From contig DASPNP010000065.1 of the NCBI GenBank assembly GCA_035626475.1, positions 42,768 through 106,767 on the forward strand: a stretch of DNA of 64,000 nt. The letters run 5' to 3'. The position numbers and the translations under genes were made by a program. Shown here piece by piece: positions 18,341 through 26,391 of the stretch. Under the pieces are notes generated by a model, which saw only the letters and a list, made by a program, of their open reading frames with translations, made no database searches and was not told where the DNA came from. The stretch comes from DASPKT01 sp035626475 (GTDB taxonomy: Bacteria > Pseudomonadota > Alphaproteobacteria > Azospirillales > Azospirillaceae). Each line of letters starts with the position of its first letter. Positions within the stretch are counted from its first letter, which is position 1.

Positions 18341-18748
18341 ATGCCCAAGCTCTCCTCCCTGCCGCAGCAGGTCGCCGACGCGCCCCTCCGGGGCTCCCCC
18401 AGCCTGCTGCGGGCGCTGGACGGCCTGCCGGAAAACGAGGCGCCGGCGCCGCGCACGGTGCGCATCGCCGGCAAGCGCACCTCCATGCGGATCGAGCCGG
18501 CCTTCTGGGCCCAGCTCTGCCGCATCGCCGCCGCCGAGGGGCTGGCGGTGGAGGATCTGGTGGCGCTGATCGCGGGCAACCTGCAGGACGTGGCGTGCCT
18601 GACCCGCGCCATCCGCGTCTTCGTCGTGCTCTACGGCCGGTCGGCCGCGCCGGTGGCCAGGACCCGCCTCGGCCGCACCGTCGAGCGGTCGCGCCGCGCC
18701 GCCTCCACCCGGCCGGCCCTCAGCGTTCCGAGCATGCCGGGCGAATAG
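18341..18748 (+). CDS. RHH_4-type ribbon-helix-helix protein
   Basis: 135 aa from MPKLSSLPQQ with GGGAG ten bases upstream. The centre (about 40-105) has TVRIAGKRTSMRIEPAFWAQLCRIA followed by LAVEDLVALIAGN and CLTRAIRVFVVLY, the ribbon-helix-helix domain common in Alphaproteobacteria. The C-terminal tail is basic and disordered. A role as a DNA-binding regulator is inferred from the family. It is divergent from the LuxR gene and ends at a good terminator. Confidence 0.8.
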   Translation: MPKLSSLPQQVADAPLRGSPSLLRALDGLPENEAPAPRTVRIAGKRTSMRIEPAFWAQLCRIAAAEGLAVEDLVALIAGNLQDVACLTRAIRVFVVLYGRSAAPVARTRLGRTVERSRRAASTRPALSVPSMPGE

Positions 18749-18774
18749 GCCCGGCGCCATCCCACGTCCCAATC

Positions 18775-18810
18775 GCCCGCGAGACGCCGCACCGCGTCCG
18801 CGGGCTTTTT
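18775..18810 (+). terminator. Rho-independent terminator of the RHH gene
   Basis: Stem GCCCGCG / CGCGGGC with a 17-nt loop, followed by TTTTTACTT. Confidence 0.8.
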
Positions 18811-18907
18811 ACTTGTCTGCATTAACGATCCCAAGTCACGGCGGGGTGCCGTCATTGGCGCGTATCCCCCTGCGCAACCGTATGAAGTTGTCCGGGCGAC
18901 GGTTTTG

Positions 18908-18923
18908 GCTTACACATGTAAGC
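18908..18923. promoter_or_regulatory. Palindromic operator before the XRE gene
   Basis: GCTTACA-CA-TGTAAGC is a perfect 7-bp inverted repeat 41 bp upstream of the XRE start. TTACA-N2-TGTAA sites are typical of helix-turn-helix autoregulators, so self-repression is likely. Confidence 0.55.
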
Positions 18924-18964
18924 AGCAAAGGGGCCGATGTGGTCCCCCAGTCCGGGGTTACGAG

Positions 18965-19474
18965 ATGCCGCGCCGTACGAAGAACCAGGAAATCCTCGCT
19001 TTCGAATCCACGGTTGAGGCCCATATCGCCGGCCGCTTGCGGCTGCGCCGGGGCCTGTTGGGGATGACGCAGTCCGAGCTGGCGCGCGCGCTCGGCATCA
19101 CCTTCCAGCAGGTGCAGAAGTACGAGCGCGGCTCCAACCGCATCTCCATCGGCAAGCTGGTCCAGATCGCCGAGATCCTCGACGTGCCGATCACCTTCTT
19201 CTTCGACGGGCTGGAGCTGGACGGCGACCGGGTGCAGCGCCTGGTCGCGCAGGCCCCCGCCGCGGACGAGCCCGGCGTGCTGGGCCGCCGCGACCTGGAC
19301 CTGCTGCGCGGCTGGCGCAACCTGCCGCCGGCCGTGGCCGACGCCTTCGCCGCCCTGCTGCGCGCCACGTCGGGCGCCGGCGAGGAGGAGGAGGGCGAGG
19401 CCGGCGAGGGCGAGGCGCCCGCCGCCAAGGCGCCCCGCCGCCGCAAGAGCGCGTCCGGCACCGCCGCCGCCTGA
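18965..19474 (+). CDS. XRE-family helix-turn-helix regulator
   Basis: 169 aa from MPRRTKNQEILAFE; the in-frame codons upstream of this ATG overlap the operator and are not used. The Cro/C1-type helix-turn-helix is at about residues 23-80 (RLRLRRGLLGMTQSELARALGITFQQVQKYERGSNRISIGKLVQIAEILDVPITFFFDGLE). Such regulators are widespread in Rhizobiales and Rhodospirillales. The C-terminus is an acidic Glu/Gly stretch followed by a basic Ala/Lys/Arg tail. The targets are unknown; a palindrome upstream suggests autoregulation. Confidence 0.88.
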   Translation: MPRRTKNQEILAFESTVEAHIAGRLRLRRGLLGMTQSELARALGITFQQVQKYERGSNRISIGKLVQIAEILDVPITFFFDGLELDGDRVQRLVAQAPAADEPGVLGRRDLDLLRGWRNLPPAVADAFAALLRATSGAGEEEEGEAGEGEAPAAKAPRRRKSASGTAAA

Positions 19475-19501
19475 TCGGGGTTCAGGGCGGGAGCGGCCGC
19501 G

Positions 19502-21094
19502 TCAGCGGGCCCGCTCCCCCACCCCGCGCCGGTCCGCCGCGTTCAGCAGCACCACCAGGCCGGCGTCCTTCCAGTGCTTGGTCCGCCTGATCTCCTCGCG
19601 GACCAGCCCCACCACCGTGCCCAGGATCGCCAGCTCCGCGCCGGTGAGCGGGACCGGGTCGTCCAGCCGCTCGGCAGCCGTCCGCACCAGGCCGGGGTCC
19701 AGCAGCGTCAGCCAGTCCGAGGCATCCACCCCCAGCGCCTGCGCCAGCTCCTGGCCGCGCACGGCATGGGCCATGCGCTCGCGGGCCGGCACCTCCGCCC
19801 CCTTGGCGAAGGCGCCGCGGAAGGCGGCCTGGATCTCCGCCACCAGCGCGTCGCGGAACTCGCTGAAGCGGGTGCCCCAATGCAGCCGGCGGGTCAGCGC
19901 GTTGCGCCAGCGGGTGCAGAAGCCCAGCGCCCAGGCCAGGGCCGCATGGTCGACGGCGCCGCGCCCCTCGGCCTGGGCGGCCAGCACCACGCGGCCCTCC
20001 AGGTAGGGATAGAGCGTCGTCTCCACCCGCTTGATCATCCCGTCCAGATGCTCGCGGGCGCGGGCGCCGTAGCGCGCGTCGCGCATCAGGTCGAAGGCGT
20101 CGAACAGGTCGAGCATCTCGTCCATGCAGAGCAGCTCGCGCTCCAGCAGCTCGCGCCGGGCCGAGGGCACCACCAGCGGCCGCCGCGCCAGCTCGCCCGC
20201 CCCGGCCATCGCCGCCGCCTCCTCGGCCAGCGCCTTGCAGCAGCGGCGCAGGTGGCGATCGAGTTCCGCCAGCAGCGTCGGCTGCCAGGCGGGCGGAACC
20301 TCCACCAGGAAGGGCGCCATGTCGCGATAGGCGCGGCGGCGGCGCAGCAGGGTCAGCGGTACCATCGGGCCGCAGATGGCCGCCAGAACAGGCGTCACGC
20401 CCCGGGGCGCCAGGCGGGCGAGGTCGGCGGCGACCCCGGCCATCGCCTCCGCGTCGCCCTCGGCGGCCAAGCAACGCTCCAGCAGCGGCGCGTAGGCCGG
20501 GCCGTGCGCCAGGACCGCCTGGATGGCGGCCACGTCCTCGGCCTTCAGCGGGCGCGGCACGTCGGGCAACTGCTTGGCCTCGGCCTCGCGCCGGCGCCAG
20601 CGGTTGACGGCCTCGAGGAAGCTCTTGGCCTTCTGCGGATCGGCCATGGCGGCGGAGATGCGGTCGGCGGCGGTGCGCCGGACCTCCTCGCGCAGGGCAA
20701 CCACCTCGGGCGTCCGCAGCACCAGGTAGATGGGCGTGTCCTGCGCCAGCTCGGCCAGCCGCGTCGCCGCCATGGCGGGCAGGGCGCCCAGCGGCTTGGC
20801 CGCCAGCGCCGCCCAGACGCCGCCGACATCCAGCACATGGATCACGCCGGGCGCGCCCCACTCCTCGCCGACCCAGGCGGGTTCGGCCAGCAGGAAGGGC
20901 TCGAACAGCTGGGTGAAGAGCCGGCGCGCATGGTCGGCACGGGCCGCGTTCAGCTTGGCGACCAGGGCCCGGCGCAGCGCCTTCTGCGCCGCCGCGTCCT
21001 GTCCCGTCTCGTCCAGCTCGGAATAAAGCCGCTTGGCGGCGTCGACCGGCAGCTGCTCGATCAGCAGCGCGATCTGCTTGTCCTTGTCGCTCAC
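19502..21094 (-). CDS. Unrecognised 530-aa helical protein
   Basis: 530 aa. It has no signal peptide or transmembrane helix and a strongly alpha-helical, Arg/Ala/Leu/Glu-rich composition. It starts MSDKDKQIALLIEQLPVDAAKRLYSELDETG. Conserved-looking features are two Cys in HLRRCCKALAEEA and a Trp-rich segment WALGFCTRWRNALTRRLHWGTRF. No catalytic motif is seen. Its start is divergent from the RTX gene across a 345-bp gap. I do not recognise the family. Confidence 0.75.
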   Translation of the reverse strand: MSDKDKQIALLIEQLPVDAAKRLYSELDETGQDAAAQKALRRALVAKLNAARADHARRLFTQLFEPFLLAEPAWVGEEWGAPGVIHVLDVGGVWAALAAKPLGALPAMAATRLAELAQDTPIYLVLRTPEVVALREEVRRTAADRISAAMADPQKAKSFLEAVNRWRRREAEAKQLPDVPRPLKAEDVAAIQAVLAHGPAYAPLLERCLAAEGDAEAMAGVAADLARLAPRGVTPVLAAICGPMVPLTLLRRRRAYRDMAPFLVEVPPAWQPTLLAELDRHLRRCCKALAEEAAAMAGAGELARRPLVVPSARRELLERELLCMDEMLDLFDAFDLMRDARYGARAREHLDGMIKRVETTLYPYLEGRVVLAAQAEGRGAVDHAALAWALGFCTRWRNALTRRLHWGTRFSEFRDALVAEIQAAFRGAFAKGAEVPARERMAHAVRGQELAQALGVDASDWLTLLDPGLVRTAAERLDDPVPLTGAELAILGTVVGLVREEIRRTKHWKDAGLVVLLNAADRRGVGERAR

Positions 21095-21439
21095 TCGGAT
21101 GCACTCACCAGGAAACGCCCGACGGCCCCCGCCATCGTCACCGATACCGCCGGAGCGAGAGCCCCGGTTTCCCGCACCATAGCGCCGGACGGCGAATTTC
21201 GGATGCGGTTCGTCGGTATAGGGGGAAGGGGGAGGGCGACCGCTGAAGGCGCCCGGCGCCTATGCGGAACCACTCCGGCGCCCTTGCCACCGGGATGGGT
21301 TGTACGGCGGCCAAGGGCCGCCCCTTACCAGGGTTGCCGCCTAAGGAATTACCACCATGGCGGTGTGACAATGTTTGGGCGTTCCTGACGGTTGAGCGGA
21401 AGTCCGCCTTGGACATCGGCCCTACGTCAGAGGTGCGGT
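21095..21439. other. Divergent intergenic region, no gene seen
   Basis: 345 bp between the divergent 530-aa gene and the RTX gene. It must hold both promoters, but I see no convincing -35/-10 pair, palindrome or RNA structure. Confidence 0.6.
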
Positions 21440-22894
21440 ATGACCACGAACTGGCAGTCGCTTTATGGTGATCCCTGGGGAAGTCTCAGCTACTTCCGCA
21501 GCAAGATGACGGGTGTCGAGCGGACGTTGAACGACTCCGCCAACAACCTGACTACCGGTTCCGGCCATGACCTGATCCGCCTCCGGGGAGGCAATGACTC
21601 GCTGACCGCCAACGGGGGCGATGACTGGATCGATGCCAGCCTCGGCAACGACAGCGTCCGGGCCGGCGACGGCCATGACTTCATCTTCGGCGGCGATGGC
21701 AACGACTCCGCCTGGGGTGGCAATCACAACGACATTCTGGAGGGTGGGGCGGGCAACGACCGGCTGTACGGCGAGGCTGGGGACGACCGGCTGCTGGGCG
21801 GCCTCGGCAACGACCTCCTGGAAGGCGGCGCCGGCAACGATTCCAGCCTCGGCGCCGCCGGCAACGACAGCTTCCGGGGCGGCATCGGCAACGACACGGC
21901 CCGCGGCGGCGACGGGAACGACACCGTCTATGGCGATGACGGCAACGACTGGCTCTGGGGCGACAACCACAACGACCTCATAGACGGGGGCGTAGGGAAC
22001 GACACCCTGGCCGGAGACGCCGGGAACGACAGCATCCTGGGCGGCCTCGGCAACGACTCCGCCTGGGGCGGCGTCGGAAACGACACGTTCCGCGGCGGCG
22101 ACGGCAACGACACCGTCCGGTCGGAGGACGGCGACGACTGGCTGTGGGGCAACAACCACAACGACTATCTGAACGGCGGTGCCGGCAACGACACGCTGGC
22201 CGGGGACGCCGGCGACGACAAGGTGGACGGCGACGGGGGCAACGATTTCATCTGGGGCGGCAGCGGCAACGACACCATCACCGGCGGCTCCGGCAGCGAC
22301 ACGATCCAGGCCGAGGACGGCAATGACGTGCTGTACGCCGGCGGCGATGGCAATGACAGCCTTGTCGGTGGCGCCGGGGACGACGTCTACCACAATTTCG
22401 ATTTCAGCTTCGAGTATGACTGGGGCCGCTACGAGCACAGCCCGGGCACCACGACATTCGTCATCGAGAGCGGGCGGGACACCATCTACGACTGCGGCGG
22501 CATCTGGGGAACGTCCGACCGCATCGTCTACAAGGGCGGCAGCGTGACCGCCCATGATTTCGGCGGCGGACGCTATAACGCCACGCCCGACGAGATGGAT
22601 TGGAACATGTACGGGGCCAGGGACAAGGTCGTCCTGACCGGCCTCGTCGTCGGCGGCAACCGCGTCGACGATTTCGCCGAGTTCACCCAGATGATCCGGG
22701 ACGGTCGCATCGGCTACAGCTTCAGCCCGGCCGAGTGGGAGGGATACTGGACCTGGAGCGGTGAGTATTACGGCTGGAAGGTCGGTGACATCACCCTCGA
22801 CTTCGGCGACGGGCGGGTCATGCATTTCATCAACACGTCATTGTCCGGCACTGACGGGGCTTGGTCCTTCTCCCCGGACGACTGGATCTTCTGA
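21440..22894 (+). CDS. RTX-type calcium-binding repeat protein, probable type I secretion substrate
   Basis: 484 aa from MTTNWQSLYGDPWG with AGAGG upstream. Residues about 35-320 are about 30 tandem nine-residue GGxGNDxxx units that form a Ca2+-binding parallel beta-roll. Within them a larger block recurs (WLWGxNHND...LAGDAG..D), showing internal duplication. There is no Sec signal. After the repeats is a non-repeat domain of about 160 residues with many Tyr/Trp, ending AWSFSPDDWIF, consistent with an uncleaved C-terminal type I secretion signal. No ABC/MFP secretion genes are nearby. The role is unknown. Confidence 0.9.
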   Translation: MTTNWQSLYGDPWGSLSYFRSKMTGVERTLNDSANNLTTGSGHDLIRLRGGNDSLTANGGDDWIDASLGNDSVRAGDGHDFIFGGDGNDSAWGGNHNDILEGGAGNDRLYGEAGDDRLLGGLGNDLLEGGAGNDSSLGAAGNDSFRGGIGNDTARGGDGNDTVYGDDGNDWLWGDNHNDLIDGGVGNDTLAGDAGNDSILGGLGNDSAWGGVGNDTFRGGDGNDTVRSEDGDDWLWGNNHNDYLNGGAGNDTLAGDAGDDKVDGDGGNDFIWGGSGNDTITGGSGSDTIQAEDGNDVLYAGGDGNDSLVGGAGDDVYHNFDFSFEYDWGRYEHSPGTTTFVIESGRDTIYDCGGIWGTSDRIVYKGGSVTAHDFGGGRYNATPDEMDWNMYGARDKVVLTGLVVGGNRVDDFAEFTQMIRDGRIGYSFSPAEWEGYWTWSGEYYGWKVGDITLDFGDGRVMHFINTSLSGTDGAWSFSPDDWIF

Positions 22895-22965
22895 CGTAGG
22901 GGCATCTGCGGGGACGGCATGCCGGGACGGCCATCCGCTGCCGGCCGGCTGTCCCCGGTTCCGGA

Positions 22966-23051
22966 TGGTGCCCCCGGTCGGACTCGAACCAACACGTGCT
23001 TGCGCACAACAGATTTTGAGTCTGCCGCGTCTACCATTTCGCCACGGGGGC
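22966..23051 (-). tRNA. tRNA-Leu (CAA)
   Basis: The minus strand gives an 86-nt cloverleaf. The acceptor GCCCCCG pairs with CGGGGGC, and CCA is encoded. The D-arm TGGCGAAATGGTAGACGCGGC, the anticodon stem GCAGA/TCTGT and loop CTCAAAA give anticodon CAA. A long variable arm (TGTGCGCAAGCACG) and the T-arm GGTTCGAGTCC complete a class II leucine tRNA. Confidence 0.95.
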
Positions 23052-23208
23052 AACCGGGCGGGGGCGATCATAGCGGGCGGCGCGCGCGGGTCAAACCTAT
23101 TCGGCCCGGGCTTTTGGCGGAGCGGGCAGGGGTGCGGGGGCGACGTGCCGCAGGGGCGAGGACGGCGGCGGCTTTGCGCAGGGGCGCGGAGTGTCCTATA
23201 TCCAGGGG

Positions 23209-23724
23209 ATGCGCCCGACCGATCTCCTCTCCTCTCCGCGACTCGCCGGCCTGCTGCTGGGCGGCCTGGCGGCGCTGGCGCTGGCGGCGGCGCTGCTGTC
23301 GCAGTATGTCGGCGGGCTCGCCCCCTGCGAGCTGTGCCTGTGGCAGCGCTGGGCGCTGGTGGCGGTCATGGTCGCCGTGGTGCCGGCCCTGATCACCCCG
23401 CCGCGCGGCACCACCGGCCGGCTGGGGGCGATCGCCGTCGCGGTGGCCGGGCTCGCCTTCCTGGCCGGCGCCGGCATCGCGATCTTCCATGTCGGGGTGG
23501 AGCAGCATTGGTGGCAGGGCCTCTCCTCCTGCGGCGGGGGCGGCAGCTCGGCCAGGACCGCCGAGGAGATGCTGGCCGAGATCATGAATGCCCCCGTCAC
23601 CCGCTGCGACGAGGTCGCCTGGTCCTTCGCCGGCATCTCCATGGCCGGCTACAACGCCCTCTTCTCCCTGGCGCTGGGGCTCACGGGCCTCGCCGCCGCG
23701 CGCGCCGCCTTCCGGAGGTTCTGA
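23209..23724 (+). CDS. dsbB: Disulfide bond formation protein DsbB
   Basis: 171 aa from the ATG of MRPTDLL; a GTG 18 bases upstream is possible. Four transmembrane helices are present. The first periplasmic loop has the CxxC pair Cys40/Cys43 (PCELCLWQRWAL), and the second loop carries the other redox pair (SSCGG and TRCDE). DsbB reoxidises DsbA and passes electrons to ubiquinone. The stop overlaps the start of coq7, a ubiquinone biosynthesis gene, so quinone supply and use are encoded together. Confidence 0.92.
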   Translation: MRPTDLLSSPRLAGLLLGGLAALALAAALLSQYVGGLAPCELCLWQRWALVAVMVAVVPALITPPRGTTGRLGAIAVAVAGLAFLAGAGIAIFHVGVEQHWWQGLSSCGGGGSSARTAEEMLAEIMNAPVTRCDEVAWSFAGISMAGYNALFSLALGLTGLAAARAAFRRF

Positions 23725-24299
23725 TGACCGCCGATCACCGCACTCCCTCCGACAACCGTCCCCGCCGGCCGCTGCCGGGCGATCCCGGTACGCAGGAGCG
23801 GGTGAAGCGCATGATCCGCGTCGACCATGCCGGCGAGTACGGCGCGACGCGCATCTATGCCGGCCAGCTGGCGGTGCTGGGGCAGGGGCGGCACGGCCCC
23901 ACCATCCGCCACATGGCCGAGCAGGAGAAGGAGCATCTCCGCACCTTCGAGGAGATGATCCGCCAGCGCCGGGTGCGGCCGACCGCGCTGCAGCCCTTCT
24001 GGCACGTCGCCGGCTTCGCGCTGGGCGCCGCCACGGCGCTGATGGGAGAGCGCGCCGCCATGGCCTGCACCGTGGCGGTGGAGGAGGCGATCGACGAGCA
24101 CTACGCCGCCCAGGCCGCGGCGCTGGGGCCGGAGGAGGAGCATCTCAAGGCCACCATCGAGAAGTTCCGGGCCGAGGAGCTGGAGCACCGCGACATCGGC
24201 CTGCACCACGAGGCCGAGATGACGCCGGGCTACGAGCTGCTGTCCGCCGCCATCAAGGCCGGTTCCCGCGCCGCCATCTGGCTGTCCGAGCGCTTCTGA
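23724..24299 (+). CDS. coq7: COQ7 demethoxyubiquinone hydroxylase
   Basis: 191 aa; ATG overlaps the dsbB stop (TGATG). It is a di-iron monooxygenase of ubiquinone synthesis. The ligands are visible as Glu38 (DHAGEYGA), Glu68-x2-His71 (EQEKEH), Glu120 (VEEAIDEHY) and Glu152-x2-His155 (EELEH). A central hydrophobic stretch around FALGAATALMG is the membrane-associating region. A second, divergent COQ7-like gene is at 39101. Confidence 0.95.
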   Translation: MTADHRTPSDNRPRRPLPGDPGTQERVKRMIRVDHAGEYGATRIYAGQLAVLGQGRHGPTIRHMAEQEKEHLRTFEEMIRQRRVRPTALQPFWHVAGFALGAATALMGERAAMACTVAVEEAIDEHYAAQAAALGPEEEHLKATIEKFRAEELEHRDIGLHHEAEMTPGYELLSAAIKAGSRAAIWLSERF

Positions 24300-24326
24300 G
24301 ACCCATCCGTATGCGGATGAATGGGC

Positions 24327-24355
24327 TTGACGGTCTGCGCGTCAGGCGCTAGACA
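24327..24355 (+). promoter_or_regulatory. Candidate sigma70-type promoter with long leader
   Basis: TTGACG and TAGACA are separated by 17 bp. The transcript would carry a leader of about 190 nt before yjhX, containing a 6-codon ORF (24389 region) and a GC-rich hairpin CCGGGCC/GGCCCGG. The leader's role is unknown. Confidence 0.4.
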
Positions 24356-24550
24356 CCCGGCATTCCTGCCCCATCGAAGGGTGTTTTATGTCCGCTCCCA
24401 CCGCCTGATCCTGCCGGGCCGCCTGTCGGCCCGGGATCCAAGGCCCCGCCATGGCCGCTGAAGCCCGGCCCGCGACCTCGACGAGGCGCGGCGTCCGAAG
24501 GCGTGCGCCCGCGGGGTCCCTTCCAGGACCAAGGTCGGGACACCAAGGAC

Positions 24551-24808
24551 ATGAACGTGTCGAAACACGAGCAGCGGGTGCTGCACGTGCTCGCCCAGGG
24601 TGGGCGTATCGAGTATGAGCGCGACGAGCGCGGCCGCATCACCGAAATCCTCTGTGTGACGCGCGAAGGCTGGGCGCTGTCGGACTGCACCGAGGCGCTG
24701 TTCCACAAGCTGCGCCGGCGTGGCCTGATCGCCTCGCAGGACAGCCGGCCCTACCGCATCACGCGCGAGGGGCTGGCGGCGGTGAGGGCGCAGCTGGACA
24801 ACAGATAG
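24551..24808 (+). CDS. yjhX: YjhX family protein (UPF0386, putative toxin)
   Basis: 85 aa from MNVSKHEQRVLHVLAQGGRI, the same length as E. coli YjhX. The whole sequence follows the family: GRITEILCVTREGWALSDCTEALFHKLRRRGLI and the C-terminal ITREGLAAVRAQLDNR. E. coli YjhX is described as a toxin paired with the acetyltransferase-like YjhQ; no yjhQ homologue is adjacent. A winged-helix-like fold is likely. It ends at a bidirectional hairpin. Confidence 0.88.
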   Translation: MNVSKHEQRVLHVLAQGGRIEYERDERGRITEILCVTREGWALSDCTEALFHKLRRRGLIASQDSRPYRITREGLAAVRAQLDNR

Positions 24809-24817
24809 CGCGGATAT

Positions 24818-24855
24818 GAGAAAGGCCGCGGGGCTTGCCCTCGCGGCCTTTTCTC
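24818..24855. terminator. Bidirectional terminator between yjhX and the HNH gene
   Basis: GAGAAAGGCCGCG...CGCGGCC-TTTTCTC is a near-perfect 17-18-bp stem, A-rich on one side and T-rich on the other, in the gap between convergent genes. Confidence 0.8.
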
Positions 24856-24865
24856 AGCTCAATCC

Positions 24866-25474
24866 TCAGCAGGGATCGAGTTCGGTGTCCCAGTACAGGA
24901 AGTCGCGCCAGCTCTCGTGCAGGAAGTTGGGCGGGAAGCTGCGGCCGTTCTCCTGCAGCTCGTAGGCGGTGGGCTGCAGCGGCGGGTTCAGCGGGATCAT
25001 GCCGCAGACATGCGGCAGCCGGTTTCCCTTGATGAGATTGCAGGCGGAGCAGGAGGTGACGACGTTGTCCCAGGTGGTGCGCCCGCCGCGGGAGCGCGGG
25101 ATGACGTGGTCGAAGGTCAGTTCCTGGGTGGGGAAGTGCCGGCCGCAATACTGGCAGGCGAAGCGGTCTCTGAGGAAGACGTTGAACCTTGTGAAGGCCG
25201 GCCTTCGCGCCGAGGGTATGTATTCCTTGAGACTGATGACGCTGGGGAGCTGGATCTCGGCGCTGGGTGAGCGGACCACCCTGTCGTAGGTCGAGATGAT
25301 GTTGACCCGGTCGAGGAATACCGCCTTGACGGCGTCCTGCCACGACCAGAGCGACAGGGGGAAGTAGCTCAGCGGACGGAAATCCGCATTGAGCACCAAG
25401 GCCGGACAACTTTCCAAAGGTGGAGCCAAGTCCCACCTCCATGCCGTTTCCTGGGCGACCGGCCCGGTGGGCAT
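24866..25474 (-). CDS. HNH endonuclease
   Basis: 202 aa. The HNH/McrA-like module is at about 105-160: CQYCGRHF, LTFDHVIPRSRGGRTTWDNVVTSCSACNLIKGNRLP, with four zinc-type Cys and the catalytic His of DHV. The N-terminal half, from PALVLNADFRPLSYFPLSLWSWQDAVKAVFL, is the conserved region of the widespread stand-alone alphaproteobacterial HNH proteins. It is not in an obvious phage or restriction context. The nuclease role is inferred from the family. Confidence 0.9.
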   Translation of the reverse strand: MPTGPVAQETAWRWDLAPPLESCPALVLNADFRPLSYFPLSLWSWQDAVKAVFLDRVNIISTYDRVVRSPSAEIQLPSVISLKEYIPSARRPAFTRFNVFLRDRFACQYCGRHFPTQELTFDHVIPRSRGGRTTWDNVVTSCSACNLIKGNRLPHVCGMIPLNPPLQPTAYELQENGRSFPPNFLHESWRDFLYWDTELDPC

Positions 25475-25636
25475 TGCCGTCGTTCGACGGCGCCTCGGAC
25501 CCGTCCACGGGCATCATTCTTACATGAGCCCGCCTCTCCCTGGCAACGTCGCGAACGCGCCGAAGGGTCCCGGTCACAGAAAATTAACCGCTTCCCACTC
25601 CAACGGGTGGGGGGATCGGGGCTCCGCACCCACTTT

Positions 25637-26308
25637 CTATGGGGTTGGGGAACCGTCGCCCAGATGCCTGGCCAGGAACCTGCCGCCGACTCCGATGCCG
25701 TCCTCGTCCAGCCAGTGGCCCAGACGCGGGCGGATTCGCACCTCCACCTCGAAGCCGTGCTGGCGCAGCTGCGCGCCGGCCAGCGAGGTCGCCTGCACCG
25801 GCACCACGTCGTCGGCGTCGCCGTGGACCAGCAGCACCGGCGGGCGCGACCGCACCTCCGTCCCCATCGTCTCGAATCCCAGCATGGCGCCGGAATAGCC
25901 CACCACCGCCGCCACCGGCTCCGGCAGCCGCGGCGCCACATGCAGCGCCATCATGGTGCCCTGCGAGAAGCCCACCAGCGCCACTTGGCGCCAGGAGAAG
26001 CCGAGCGCCTGGCGCTGTGCGTCCAGGTAGCGGGTCAGGCCCGGGGCGGCCGCCTGGATGCCGGCCAGCAGGCGCGGCGGCGACAGCTCGCGCAAGCTGA
26101 ACCATTGGAAGCCGTAAGGCGCCATGTCGCAGGCGTCGGGCGCGTCGGGCGCCAGGAAGGCGGCATGGGGCAGGGATGCCCGCCATTCCTCGCCCAGACT
26201 CAGCAGGTCGCGCCCGTCGGCACCGACACCGTGCAGCAGCACGACCAGCTGGCGGGCGGGGCCGCCGGAGGCGGGGGGCAGGGAGGGGCCGGAGAGTTCC
26301 TTCATCAT
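25637..26308 (-). CDS. Alpha/beta hydrolase (phospholipase/carboxylesterase family)
   Basis: 223 aa with the LVVLLHGVGADGRDL oxyanion region, nucleophile elbow GFSQG (Ser at about residue 115), Asp in LLVHGDADDVVP and His in RLGHWLDEDG. This is the abhydrolase_2 family, which includes bacterial carboxylesterases and acyl-protein-thioesterase-like enzymes. It is cytoplasmic and the substrate is unknown. It is divergent from gluQ. Confidence 0.9.
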   Translation of the reverse strand: MMKELSGPSLPPASGGPARQLVVLLHGVGADGRDLLSLGEEWRASLPHAAFLAPDAPDACDMAPYGFQWFSLRELSPPRLLAGIQAAAPGLTRYLDAQRQALGFSWRQVALVGFSQGTMMALHVAPRLPEPVAAVVGYSGAMLGFETMGTEVRSRPPVLLVHGDADDVVPVQATSLAGAQLRQHGFEVEVRIRPRLGHWLDEDGIGVGGRFLARHLGDGSPTP

Positions 26309-26391
26309 GCGCTGGTTGTCCCGGTGATGCCGCCGGATGTCAACCGCGCCGGCCGGTGCTACATCTCGCCGATCCTACATCCCGGGCCATC

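Noticed and set aside
21590..22370. Regular DNA repeats resembling a CRISPR array
   Set aside because: The periodicity is 27 bp (nine codons), in frame, and encodes GGxGxDxxx units; there are no constant repeats with unique spacers.
21422..22825. 467-aa ORF opposite the RTX gene
   Set aside because: Repetitive Val/Ala product is the mirror image of the RTX repeats, not a gene.
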